NCBI RefSeq assembly: GCF_002777975.1
Contig: NZ_NGVS01000028.1
Span: 1-64,000, forward strand
Reading direction: 5' to 3'
Length of the DNA: 64,000 nt
Source of the DNA: Shewanella carassii
GTDB taxonomy: Bacteria > Pseudomonadota > Gammaproteobacteria > Enterobacterales > Shewanellaceae
The notes beneath the pieces were generated by a model. It searched no databases. It was not told where the DNA came from and saw only the letters and a program-made list of their open reading frames with translations. Positions within the stretch are counted from its first letter, which is position 1; each line of letters begins with the position of its first letter. Positions 16,009 to 23,477 of this stretch are shown one piece after another. A program made the translations under genes and the position numbers.

Positions 16009-17172
16009 TTAATTACCTCCTTTTATGCCTGGCTGAGACACTGTGAAGCTTGCCTCCGTGGAGTTGCTGAGATTGGATGCTTCCTCAGTTTGTAAGCGCT
16101 CGGACGTTCTCATTGAAAGGTTACGGGACTTGGATGAGCGGTTGTCGGTGCTTGCATACTGAGCATTAGACGTTGATGCTTCTTTTGAGTTAGTTCTGGT
16201 AGTCGATAATGAAAAAAGGGTGTCGTGATTTAATGATGTCTCCAGCTCCCATGACTCTCCAAAGAGCGAGTTTCCTCGGCCAAAGACAGTGAACTCGCCG
16301 ATTGAGGCTGACAGGTTTTTTGGATCAGCAGAGAAAGAACCGCATGACCATTCGTATTTTCCTTCATGCTGATATCCTCGTGTCGATGGCACTACGCAGT
16401 TTCTTCCAAATTGTCTATCTACTATCTTCAATGCTTTTTCTGGTAAGTCATTACGTATGAGCTGTTTACTCATTACCTTGGCAAGCGCCATTTTTATCGC
16501 TGACTTGCCACGTCCGTTGACCGAAATCCCGCTTGATATTTCATCCAGCGTTGCTTCTGCTACAAGTCCGTAGACTGCCCAGCAAACACCTTCTCTTTTC
16601 AGTCGCTCAGATGGAACTCTTATAGATGAAGGCATGCCTGTGGTGGCCCAGTTGAAAGCTGCCTGCTGCAACTCAACTTGGCATTGTCCCAGTGTTTTTT
16701 CTTTGTTCCAGGCCATGCAGGCCTGAACGCTTGTAACTAAGGGTTTGGGTTCTAACTCTGGAAATTGTGGTGCTTGTGGGTTCGTAATGAGCGAACAATT
16801 TCTGATGACGTTTGCTGTTTTCCCTCTTACAGATTTACCTTTTTCGACATAGGCAAATAGCTCTACAAGAATAGAAAGTGGGGCTGTTTTTACTGAAAGA
16901 CGGTTAGCCTTTTGGTATTGCTGCCTAGATGATGTTTCGTTTGCATCACGCATTGATGTGGAGGTCGTGTCTCGTTTTTCCTCACCTTTTCTTGCTTCTT
17001 CTCCTTTTTGGCGTTGTAACTCCATGTTGGTCTCATCGTTCAGCGTGGTTTCTCTTTGGGTGCGCTTTTCCTGTGAGGATTTTTGACCCACAGTGGCGCT
17101 TTCCTGAGCAAGTGTAATGTTTGAGTATGCAATTAATGCAAAGGCCAGCAAACTCAATGACTTTTTAATCAT
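16009..17172 (-). CDS. Secreted protein of unknown function, Ser/Thr/Asn-rich ends
   Basis: A 387-residue protein with a classical signal peptide (MIKKSLSLLAFALIAYSN..., likely cleaved after LAQ or nearby). A charged, low-complexity linker follows (EKRTQRETTLNDE, KGEEARKGEEKRD). The central domain, about residues 95-310, has seven cysteines (RNCSL, QACMAW, GQCQVE, VCWAV, RNCVV, WSCGSF) and is probably periplasmic with disulphides. The last 75 residues are again rich in Ser, Thr and Asn. I recognise no family. AAGGAGG lies 9 bases before the ATG and the gene overlaps its upstream neighbour by 8 bp. Control by operator copy D links it to the transfer functions. Confidence 0.65.
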   Translation of the reverse strand: MIKKSLSLLAFALIAYSNITLAQESATVGQKSSQEKRTQRETTLNDETNMELQRQKGEEARKGEEKRDTTSTSMRDANETSSRQQYQKANRLSVKTAPLSILVELFAYVEKGKSVRGKTANVIRNCSLITNPQAPQFPELEPKPLVTSVQACMAWNKEKTLGQCQVELQQAAFNWATTGMPSSIRVPSERLKREGVCWAVYGLVAEATLDEISSGISVNGRGKSAIKMALAKVMSKQLIRNDLPEKALKIVDRQFGRNCVVPSTRGYQHEGKYEWSCGSFSADPKNLSASIGEFTVFGRGNSLFGESWELETSLNHDTLFSLSTTRTNSKEASTSNAQYASTDNRSSKSRNLSMRTSERLQTEEASNLSNSTEASFTVSQPGIKGGN

Positions 17173-17551
17173 GTTGAAAAGCCTCCTTGAGCAATGTGAT
17201 TTGTGAGATGCTTTTGATGCTTGGCTCTACCAGCCATGCGTATCTGTACCTTTGAATGCTTTTACAGAGCGCAACTATGTACTGATCTGCATCCTGAGGT
17301 ACTGAATGGATTTCCCCATCTTCTTCTGCGGCCATAAAATCAGAAAAATCATCAAAGGCTGCTTTGCTTAGGTACTCAGCCAAATGAGTTGCATCGTCAG
17401 AACTCTTGCACAGCAAAACCTCCGGCCAGAGCAGGTCACCATCTGGCCCCCGATTGCCGGGCTGATCGGGTGGGTCTAACCTGACGACCCAAACTTCTCT
17501 TAGCTCATGTGCTACAGCTAGGTGGAGCAGCTCAATGCCATTTAACTTCAT
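17165..17551 (-). CDS. Hypothetical protein, first gene of the minus-strand envelope operon
   Basis: A 128-residue soluble, acidic protein starting at the ATG at 17551, which has GGAG 8 bases upstream. A longer reading from 17614 would run through the operator motif and is unlikely. The sequence suggests an alpha/beta fold (ELREVWVVRLDPPDQPG, WPEVLLCKSSDDATHLAEYL) with a helical C-terminus. No family recognised. It heads the operon with the secreted and membrane-anchored proteins and is preceded by operator copy D 57 bp upstream. The ribosome site lies in one arm of a small inverted repeat (17560-17580). Confidence 0.6.
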   Translation of the reverse strand: MKLNGIELLHLAVAHELREVWVVRLDPPDQPGNRGPDGDLLWPEVLLCKSSDDATHLAEYLSKAAFDDFSDFMAAEEDGEIHSVPQDADQYIVALCKSIQRYRYAWLVEPSIKSISQITLLKEAFQHD

Positions 17552-17559
17552 AAAAATAA

Positions 17560-17580
17560 CTCCGTGCTTAGTGAACGGAG
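17560..17580 (-). promoter_or_regulatory. Small hairpin covering the ribosome binding site
   Basis: CTCCGT (17560-17565) and ACGGAG (17575-17580) pair. On the minus-strand mRNA the second ACGGAG is the Shine-Dalgarno sequence of the gene starting at 17551, so folding would hide it. Confidence 0.4.
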
Positions 17581-17607
17581 CCATTATCCCGCTGATAATT
17601 GCCGAGA

Positions 17608-17638
17608 TTGGCACGCCAAACTGCCCAATTTGGACAAA
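17608..17638 (-). promoter_or_regulatory. Shared operator/promoter motif, copy D
   Basis: On the minus strand TTTGTCCAAATTGGGCAG then TTTGGCGTGCCAA, identical to copy A over the 31 bp. It ends 56-57 bp before the ATG at 17551. Confidence 0.7.
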
Positions 17639-17738
17639 TGTCTTGTCTGTAGAGTCAGAAGGAAATTTCCAGATTTTGACTTAGGTTGGTGTTACTGGTT
17701 GAACGTATATAAATGAATTTAAAAAGATATTTATATTT

Positions 17739-17775
17739 CGTTACATGTCACGAATGTAAAATGTGACATGTAACG
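17739..17775. repeat. Perfect 13-bp inverted repeat
   Basis: CGTTACATGTCAC (17739-17751) and GTGACATGTAACG (17763-17775) separated by 11 AT-rich bases. There is no T-run. The length and perfection suggest a protein binding or recombination site. Confidence 0.6.
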
Positions 17776-17785
17776 CCATTGCAAG

Positions 17786-17993
17786 GGCATATGTGGGAAC
17801 ATTGCACGTTTAAGCCTTGGATATATTGGTTGGCTGCACGATTAACCCCTTAAACCTATGGGATGGCTGCACGATAGGGACTACCCAAAGCCCAATTGGG
17901 GGCGTTTACTGAACAAAATGAAGGCCAAATCACTTGTATGCGGACTTTTTCGTTGGTCTGAGAGCGTATGTGGGGCCGTTGCACGGTTAACTA
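17786..17993 (+). repeat. Iteron-like array, four TGCACG repeats
   Basis: Copies: GTGGGAACATTGCACGTTTAA (about 17792-17812, shown in two parts: GTGGGAACAT, TGCACGTTTAA), GGTTGGCTGCACGATTAACC (about 17829), GATGGCTGCACGATAGGG (about 17861) and GTGGGGCCGTTGCACGGTTA (about 17971). Copies 1 and 4 also share an upstream CATATGTGGG/CGTATGTGGG. Spacing is uneven (about 40, 31 and 105 bp). Possible iterons or partition sites. Confidence 0.45.
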
Positions 17994-18166
17994 GGAGGTC
18001 TATGGGAGTTGAGCTAACTAAAAGGTGTCTAGGAAATCAGTGGCGATTCAGAACATGAAATACATGAATACATACAGTATAACCATCATAAATGTAACTT
18101 ATTGATGAGTTTGGGTTTAATCTAGGTTAAGCTCATCCAATAGCATTAAGATATCAAGAGGTAAGC

Positions 18167-19393
18167 ATGTTCGAGCTGCTCGCTGATGTATTCACGTCCG
18201 CCGCATTCAAGTATCTTACAGCCGTCGATGCTAGTCCGGTGTCAAATCAGCATGAGATAGGCGGGTTGGTCAAGGCTGGTATTGGCGAATACTTGGGTAC
18301 TCCAGATGATGGAAGCCAAGTAAAGATTGCCGCGACGCTCGTCTACCTATCAGAGGATGAAGCCGAGCCGATCATCAGCGAGGATACTGTTACTTGGTAC
18401 GATACTCGTTATCAAGACCCTAACCGCTCGCCCGAGTGGCGGCTCTATTACAAATCTAACGATGTCAGTAACAGGTTCGAGCCCGGCGATTTTTTCTTGA
18501 TTGCAGCTACGCATGAAGGGACGTTGCTGATGATCTTCTGCCCTCCTGGTAGCGAGTACGAAGATCAGATCCGAACACTTTTCGGTGTGCGGGATACCAA
18601 TACCAATAAGAGGGGACTAACTGGCGTCGAGGTCAGCCAGTCCGGATTCACCCTCCCTATCAGGTTGATGTTCGCGCGGTACGGTATAGAAATTGGCTCC
18701 GACGGTACCGACTACCTCGATCTTATCCTCAGTAGGTTCGGTGCTGAATTTCCCAAAACCAAGGAGTTCTCCAAATTTGCACGTGAGCTAACAAGGGATT
18801 TATCTCCAGTCGATACCCCTGACACGGCACTCATCGAGTGGATGGAGACAGAGGAGTCGGCATTCAGGCAGCTTGAGAAATATATCGTGCAGCAGAGGCT
18901 GCGCGAAGGGTTCGGCGAAAATGGTGATGATGTCGATGAGTTCGTACGTTTCTCTCTCAGTGTTCAGAATCGTAGGAAGTCACGGAGCGGGCATGCCTTC
19001 GAGAACCATATCGAAACTATACTGCTTTCCAACGGCATCCTGTTTGACCGTGGAGCCAAAACAGAGGGGAGACAGAAGCCTGATTTCGTGTTCCCGAGTA
19101 GTGACTGCTATGCCGATACCAGCTTTCCTGCGGAGAAGCTTCGTATCCTCGGTGCCAAGACTACCTGCAAGGACCGGTGGAGACAGGTGTTGGCCGAGGC
19201 CAAACGAGTTCCACGTAAGCATCTTATAACAATGGAACCGGCTATCAGCGAAGCCCAAACCCAGCAGATGGAAGAACTACAACTTCAACTCGTGGTACCT
19301 GAAGCAATCCAAGCAAGTTACCAACCTGTGCAGGCCGAATGGTTGATGTCATTTAAGGATTTTATAAATGAAATCAAAAGTATACAGCGATGA
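18167..19393 (+). CDS. EcoRII-type restriction endonuclease
   Basis: Type IIE restriction enzyme of the EcoRII family, which cuts at CCWGG and needs a second site as allosteric effector. The protein has 408 residues, against 404 for EcoRII. The N-terminal 180 residues correspond to the effector-binding domain. The C-terminal domain has the PD-(D/E)XK core: FENHIE at 278-283, PDFVFPS at 305-311, and LGAKTTCKDRWRQ at 328-340, which is very close to the EcoRII catalytic segment. AAGAGG precedes the ATG. It is followed directly by an unknown nuclease-like gene and then by a Dcm-type methyltransferase that should protect the same site. Recognition of CCWGG is inferred from both partners. The locus lies at the right end of the element, the usual place for cargo. 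Confidence 0.9.
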   Translation: MFELLADVFTSAAFKYLTAVDASPVSNQHEIGGLVKAGIGEYLGTPDDGSQVKIAATLVYLSEDEAEPIISEDTVTWYDTRYQDPNRSPEWRLYYKSNDVSNRFEPGDFFLIAATHEGTLLMIFCPPGSEYEDQIRTLFGVRDTNTNKRGLTGVEVSQSGFTLPIRLMFARYGIEIGSDGTDYLDLILSRFGAEFPKTKEFSKFARELTRDLSPVDTPDTALIEWMETEESAFRQLEKYIVQQRLREGFGENGDDVDEFVRFSLSVQNRRKSRSGHAFENHIETILLSNGILFDRGAKTEGRQKPDFVFPSSDCYADTSFPAEKLRILGAKTTCKDRWRQVLAEAKRVPRKHLITMEPAISEAQTQQMEELQLQLVVPEAIQASYQPVQAEWLMSFKDFINEIKSIQR

Positions 19394-19408
19394 TTGGAGC
19401 CTGTGAAA

Positions 19409-20527
19409 GTGAATGCAGAAATGCTTGGAACGCAAACACCTGTCGGCAACGGCACTGCGCTTAGTCAACTAGATCTGAACAACAAAATCATCCAGTTCGA
19501 ACTCCTTAGCTACGACAAGCACCAAACCCTAGAGGGATTACAAATAGAACCGGTCGCCATGACCTACATAAGGCACCTCGAACAACTAGGTCTCAAGGTG
19601 CTCAACGTCACGACAGTGATCGCTCTGCAGAAAGGATACGGAAATGCTAGGTGTTTCTTCGTTTGGGATCGGAGCAACAACTTGGTAAGTCAAGAGTACG
19701 TTAGAACACTCCAGAAACTTGCGCCCTATACCACCTTTACTGTGGCTTTCGACGAGGAAAGCTCTAACTTCTATTGCCACAAACCCGGCCGGGAAAAAAA
19801 GATGTTACCGCTTCAAACCTACCTACAAGGGAAAAGAAGTTGCGTAACTATCCCTTTTCCCACCATCCAGCAGAGTGTCAGGGATACAGAAAGGCAGATG
19901 GCTGTTTTCTGGGGCAGGCTACATGGGGCCTTTGAAACAATCGACAATTTTAAGAACGAGGTTCTGCTTAATAGGGTATTGAAAAATTTCGTGATCCAGC
20001 CATTTTTCAGCTGGCTATGGGACCTAGATCGGATCGTCCTTTACAAAAATCAGTACTGGGAGATCGAACTCAAACACAAGTACCCCTTTAGGCGCGGTGC
20101 GAAGGCTCCTCTCAAATTTGGTATCAATGTAGGCCAAGCGAAACTAGTCAGGGACTTAGGGAAAATAGGTATCCGCACTTTACACCTGATCCTAGTAAAA
20201 CCTGACTGGAGTAAACACTCTGATCCCGGCTACCTTTTCAATCGCCGGGACAATTACAATAGAGTTTTGCTCATCGGCACAGAGTTGACCACAACCAAAA
20301 CTGAAGCTCTTTTGAACCAAAAAAAACAAGAGAGCGACGAAACAACCAGCTTTACTGGTGCAAGCAAGAACCGCTTCCTCGAGATTCCCGCAACGGACTT
20401 CCATGTATTAGGCAGCTACCAGACTCCGCCAGAAGAAGTGGCAGAGAATATAAAATCCCTGCTAGACGGAGTCTCCCTTGTGAAGGTCACGGATGAACTG
20501 TTGGAAAGTTGCCGGATAAATGAATAG
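19409..20527 (+). CDS. Unknown protein with PD-(D/E)XK-like core, inside the R-M locus
   Basis: About 372 residues if started at the GTG at 19409, which has GGAG 9 bases upstream. TTG 19394, GTG 19403 and ATG 19421 are alternatives. It directly follows the restriction gene. No family recognised. Around residues 182-225 it reads FKNEVLLNRVLKNF, then WDLDRIVLYKNQ, then YWEIELKHKYPF: an E ... D ... E-X-K order with hydrophobic strands, as in PD-(D/E)XK nucleases. Other features are an N-terminal beta-rich part and a basic stretch after the motif (PFRRGAKAPLKFG). Known EcoRII loci have only endonuclease and methyltransferase, so this third gene may be an accessory nuclease, a nickase, or a component needed for assembly. 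It is not recognisably Vsr. Confidence 0.6.
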   Translation: MNAEMLGTQTPVGNGTALSQLDLNNKIIQFELLSYDKHQTLEGLQIEPVAMTYIRHLEQLGLKVLNVTTVIALQKGYGNARCFFVWDRSNNLVSQEYVRTLQKLAPYTTFTVAFDEESSNFYCHKPGREKKMLPLQTYLQGKRSCVTIPFPTIQQSVRDTERQMAVFWGRLHGAFETIDNFKNEVLLNRVLKNFVIQPFFSWLWDLDRIVLYKNQYWEIELKHKYPFRRGAKAPLKFGINVGQAKLVRDLGKIGIRTLHLILVKPDWSKHSDPGYLFNRRDNYNRVLLIGTELTTTKTEALLNQKKQESDETTSFTGASKNRFLEIPATDFHVLGSYQTPPEEVAENIKSLLDGVSLVKVTDELLESCRINE

Positions 20528-20646
20528 TTCTCTACTTACATGCTTAAGCTTCAAATAGAAAGTGCATAATATATGCGTCAGCTCGCCCCCTTTTCTGTAT
20601 AAGGTCACTGTATAAATCCACACAAAACTCGAAAAAAGGGAGAAAC

Positions 20647-20665
20647 GTGTGATAAAATATCACAC
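20647..20665. promoter_or_regulatory. Perfect 19-bp palindrome before the methyltransferase
   Basis: GTGTGATA-AAA-TATCACAC, ending 24 bp before the ATG at 20690. M.EcoRII is known to repress its own gene by binding upstream, so this is a good candidate for such an operator. Confidence 0.6.
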
Positions 20666-20689
20666 AATTAACCCAGTGGTGAAAGTGCA

Positions 20690-22420
20690 ATGAAAGAAAT
20701 TAGACTTGGTGATTTTGAAGCCGAACAAAGAACTAGAAATGACCTTCGGGAAACTAACAAGCTGCTTCGTTTGCTAATCGAAGTCTATGACCAGAAGAAC
20801 CTAGCAATCCAGCTAGCAAAACTGGCTGAGCTTAAAGATGGTGCAGAGCTAAAGACGCTTAGAATAGATCGTACTGAGCTCAATCGTTGGAGCAAAGATC
20901 CCGAAAAAAATGCGATTATCATTGACGAAAATGCTAGGGACTTTATTAAACAGCAGTTGCTGCCGAAGAAACCTGCGCATTGGGACAATGAGGAGTTCAC
21001 TTTCATCGATTTGTTCGCAGGTATCGGCGGCCTGCGCAAAGGTTTTGAGGATATCGGTGGGAAATGCATCTTTACTAGCGAATGGGAGCAGAAGGCACGC
21101 CGCACCTATCTCGCCAACCACTACGTGGATGAACACGAGCTTGATTACTTCCTCAACAGCGAAGAAGAAAACCCGGAAAGGAACACCTCCTTCATGGATA
21201 TCACCAAGGTCACCCAGAGCGGTAACAACCTAATGAACCGTGAAGAAAAGTGCGAACATATCAAGAAGCACATCCCAGCGCACGATGTGCTACTTGCTGG
21301 TTTCCCATGCCAGCCGTTTTCTCTGGCTGGTGTGTCTAAGAAGAACTCGCTGGGCCGAGCCCATGGTTTCAACTGTGATACCCAAGGCACACTATTTTTC
21401 GACGTTGAGCAGATTCTTAATGCTCGCCAGCCTAAGTTTTTTGTGCTGGAGAACGTCAAGAATCTTAAGAGCCACGATAAGGGCAATACCTTCGCCACAA
21501 TTATCCACTCGCTTGATAATGCTGGCTATTGGGTGGCAAACATTACCGACGAAGGTGTCGATATAGAAGAGGCCATCGCCAATGTCCGCAAGCGCAAACA
21601 GGATCCGGTAGTTATCGACGGCGCACACTTCACGCCGCAGCACCGGGAGCGAGTCTGTCTTGTCGGTGTGCGTAAGGATCTTATCGCCAAGGATCCTACC
21701 CTGAAAGAGATAGACCTGAACAAGATCCCCAAACCGGAAAAGCGTTACACAATCGCCGAGATCCTCTGCGAACTGAGCAAGGAGGACAGGGACAAGTACA
21801 CTTTGACAGAGAACCTGTGGAACTACCTTTACCACTATGCCCTGAAACATCAGAGCAAGGGCAACGGGTTCGGATTCGGGCTTGTTGATCCGAAGAGTCC
21901 TGATGCAGTGACTCGCACACTGTCGGCGAGATACCACAAGGATGGCTCCGAGATCCTGATCAATCAAAGTGGGTTGGAAGACAGTTATCTTCTGGATAAT
22001 AGGATGCATGCCATCCGTAAGAACCAAGCGCGAGAGGCCTTCTCGATAGGGCATGCAGACAAGGTGAAGCTCGAAAACCCAGAGATGACAGAACTAGAAT
22101 ACAAGGCTGTCGTCAAGGAATGGGAGAAGTTATATGACCACGAAAACGGTCGTTATGCCCCCGAGTTTGACGCTACGTACAAAACTCCGCGCAGGCTGAC
22201 ACCTCAGGAGTGCGCTCGCCTGATGGGCTTTGAGAAGCCCGAATTTGACAGGGATGAAAGCGATACCGATTTTCGTATAGTCTGTGCCGACGCCAGTGCC
22301 TACAAGCAGTTCGGCAACTCGGTCGTAGTGCCTGTGTTTCGTGCTGTTGCTCAACTGATTGGCCCTTTCATTGGTAAGGCTAAGGCACTGGAAGAAGAAC
22401 AAAAAGAAAATGCGGCATAG
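20690..22420 (+). CDS. Dcm/M.EcoRII-type DNA cytosine-5 methyltransferase
   Basis: Transfers a methyl group from S-adenosylmethionine to C5 of cytosine, protecting the host from the EcoRII-type enzyme encoded just upstream. Motifs in order: FIDLFAGIGGLRKGF (motif I, SAM binding), LLAGFPCQPFSLAG (motif IV, catalytic Cys), FVLENVKNLKSH (motif VI), QHRERVCLVGVR (motif VIII), RRLTPQECARLMGF (IX) and QFGNSVVVPVF (X). Whole stretches such as SKKNSLGRAHGF match Escherichia coli Dcm, so CCWGG is the likely target. At 576 residues it is longer than Dcm (472), with extra sequence before motif IX. The 100-residue N-terminal helical region may hold a DNA-binding function for autoregulation. It has its own promoter region with a palindrome. 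Confidence 0.95.
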   Translation: MKEIRLGDFEAEQRTRNDLRETNKLLRLLIEVYDQKNLAIQLAKLAELKDGAELKTLRIDRTELNRWSKDPEKNAIIIDENARDFIKQQLLPKKPAHWDNEEFTFIDLFAGIGGLRKGFEDIGGKCIFTSEWEQKARRTYLANHYVDEHELDYFLNSEEENPERNTSFMDITKVTQSGNNLMNREEKCEHIKKHIPAHDVLLAGFPCQPFSLAGVSKKNSLGRAHGFNCDTQGTLFFDVEQILNARQPKFFVLENVKNLKSHDKGNTFATIIHSLDNAGYWVANITDEGVDIEEAIANVRKRKQDPVVIDGAHFTPQHRERVCLVGVRKDLIAKDPTLKEIDLNKIPKPEKRYTIAEILCELSKEDRDKYTLTENLWNYLYHYALKHQSKGNGFGFGLVDPKSPDAVTRTLSARYHKDGSEILINQSGLEDSYLLDNRMHAIRKNQAREAFSIGHADKVKLENPEMTELEYKAVVKEWEKLYDHENGRYAPEFDATYKTPRRLTPQECARLMGFEKPEFDRDESDTDFRIVCADASAYKQFGNSVVVPVFRAVAQLIGPFIGKAKALEEEQKENAA

Positions 22421-22428
22421 AAAAAGTG

Positions 22429-22450
22429 AGGAGGCAAAAGCCTCCTTTTT
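22429..22450 (+). terminator. Terminator of the methyltransferase gene
   Basis: AGGAGGC-AAAA-GCCTCCT followed by TTTT, 8 bp after the stop. Confidence 0.9.
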
Positions 22451-22684
22451 CATACACGTTCTGTCCAAAAACAAGTTAGAGGAAGAGCATGTTGAGGTTG
22501 GTCGTCTAATCATATAAGGGTGTGTGAGCTAAGTTAATGTGAATAGATATCTTTTTTTGTGATTAAAATAGTTAGAAATTAGCAATTTAAAACATTAAAA
22601 ATCATGTGTTTATTCGATGTTTTTTCTAGTTTAATTTTCTAAGGAAAATCTTATCCAATTGATTTTTATGATTTAAATAACTCA
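22451..22684. other. AT-rich end of the mobile element, no gene
   Basis: About 230 bp of AT-rich sequence between the last cargo terminator and the tRNA fragment. No gene or integrase is seen here. Confidence 0.5.
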
Positions 22685-22729
22685 CTCCAAAACCGACGGT
22701 TGCGGGTTCGAGTCCTGCCACCCCTGCCA
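22685..22729 (+). tRNA. 3' fragment of tRNA-Trp (right attachment site)
   Basis: Begins with the anticodon loop CTCCAAA (anticodon CCA at 22687-22689), then the 3' anticodon stem ACCGA, the T arm GCGGG-TTCGAGT-CCTGC, the acceptor strand CACCCCT and GCCA. The preceding bases do not supply the TCGGT needed for the 5' stem, and no 5' half is present, so this is not a functional gene. A 3' tRNA remnant in this orientation is the duplicated target left at the far end of an island inserted in tRNA-Trp. Confidence 0.85.
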
Positions 22730-22737
22730 CATTCCAG

Positions 22738-22775
22738 ACGGCCTGCATAGTAATATGCGGGCCGTTTTCCTTTTG
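22738..22775 (+). terminator. Terminator after the tRNA remnant
   Basis: ACGGCC-TGCATA-GTAA-TATGCG-GGCCGT followed by TTTCCTTTT. Probably the native terminator of the tRNA gene. Confidence 0.75.
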
Positions 22776-23006
22776 TAGATATCATAAAGTGCTTGAGGTC
22801 GATATGGACCCGTTTATTTTCCATCTAGCACTGTCAGTATGCCTACATCTTTAAAACTACTGTTACAGGGTTAAACCCTGCCCGGTGCTAAATAAGATAA
22901 CGGCTCACGCAATATGCGTAAGCCGTATAGGTTCAATACTCAGTTTGTTTCAGCATTAGCCGCTAATTCATGCCGTTTCTGAACGCCGTATCAAAGTGAT
23001 GCCAGA
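22776..23006. other. Intergenic, with two inverted repeats
   Basis: No gene. CAGGGTT-A-AACCCTG (22866-22880) and ACGGCT-C-ACGC-AATAT-GCGT-A-AGCCGT (22900-22926) are hairpins. The second could terminate the minus-strand dps transcript, although its T-run is poor. Confidence 0.5.
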
Positions 23007-23477
23007 TTACTGCACTAACAAGCTGCGAAGCATCCAGGCGGTCTTTTCATGCAGCTGAATACGCTGGGTCAGCAGATCTGCCGTTGCTTCGTCATTGGCC
23101 TGGTTCACCAGAGGGTAGAGTGCCCGGGCGTTGCGAATAATGATCTCCTGGCCTTCCAGCAGTTCCTCAAGCATCTGTTTGGCATCTGTGATACCTGAGT
23201 CTTCTTTGATTTCGGTCTGAGCGGCGTAGGCGCTGTAGGAGCCCAAGGCTCTTTCACCCAGGGCTCTGACCCGCTCTGCTATGATATCCACCGCGGCAGC
23301 CAATTCGGTGTACTGTTCTTCAAACAGTTGGTGTAGGCTGGTGAACATGGGACCTGTCACGTTCCAGTGGAAGCTGTGGGTTTTGAGATAAAGGCTGTAG
23401 GTGTCAGCAAGTAAGCGATTCAAACCGTTGGCTATTTCCAGGCGATCGGCTTGGTTGATCCCGATATTGATATTCAT
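23007..23477 (-). CDS. dps: Dps-family ferritin-like DNA protection protein
   Basis: Forms a 12-subunit shell that oxidises and stores iron and protects DNA from peroxide. At 156 residues it is the usual Dps length. The ferroxidase signature is visible: THSFHWNVTGPMFTSLHQLF (residues 33-52, with the His and the LH..F..QY ligands), followed by AAAVDIIAERVRALGERALG. The N-terminus is short and lacks the basic tail of E. coli Dps, so direct DNA binding is uncertain. GGAGG lies 7 bases before the ATG. It is a monocistronic gene and the first core gene to the right of the island. Confidence 0.92.
   Translation of the reverse strand: MNINIGINQADRLEIANGLNRLLADTYSLYLKTHSFHWNVTGPMFTSLHQLFEEQYTELAAAVDIIAERVRALGERALGSYSAYAAQTEIKEDSGITDAKQMLEELLEGQEIIIRNARALYPLVNQANDEATADLLTQRIQLHEKTAWMLRSLLVQ

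Larger units (their letters stand above)
17639..18166. other. Gene-free repeat region between transfer and restriction modules
   Basis: About 530 bp without a convincing gene. It contains a perfect 13-bp inverted repeat (17739-17775), then four related TGCACG(N)TTAA-type repeats (17786-17993), then the promoter side of the restriction gene. A short open frame at 17858-18058 consists of the repeats and is not credible as a gene. Confidence 0.5.

Noticed and set aside
17552..17614. Upstream start extending the first minus-strand envelope-operon gene
   Set aside because: It would translate through operator D; the ATG at 17551 has a proper ribosome site.
18873..19258. Open frames on both strands inside the restriction endonuclease gene
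   Set aside because: They overlap a well-supported EcoRII-type coding frame.
22685..22729. A complete tRNA-Trp gene
   Set aside because: The 5' half and the 5' anticodon stem are missing upstream.
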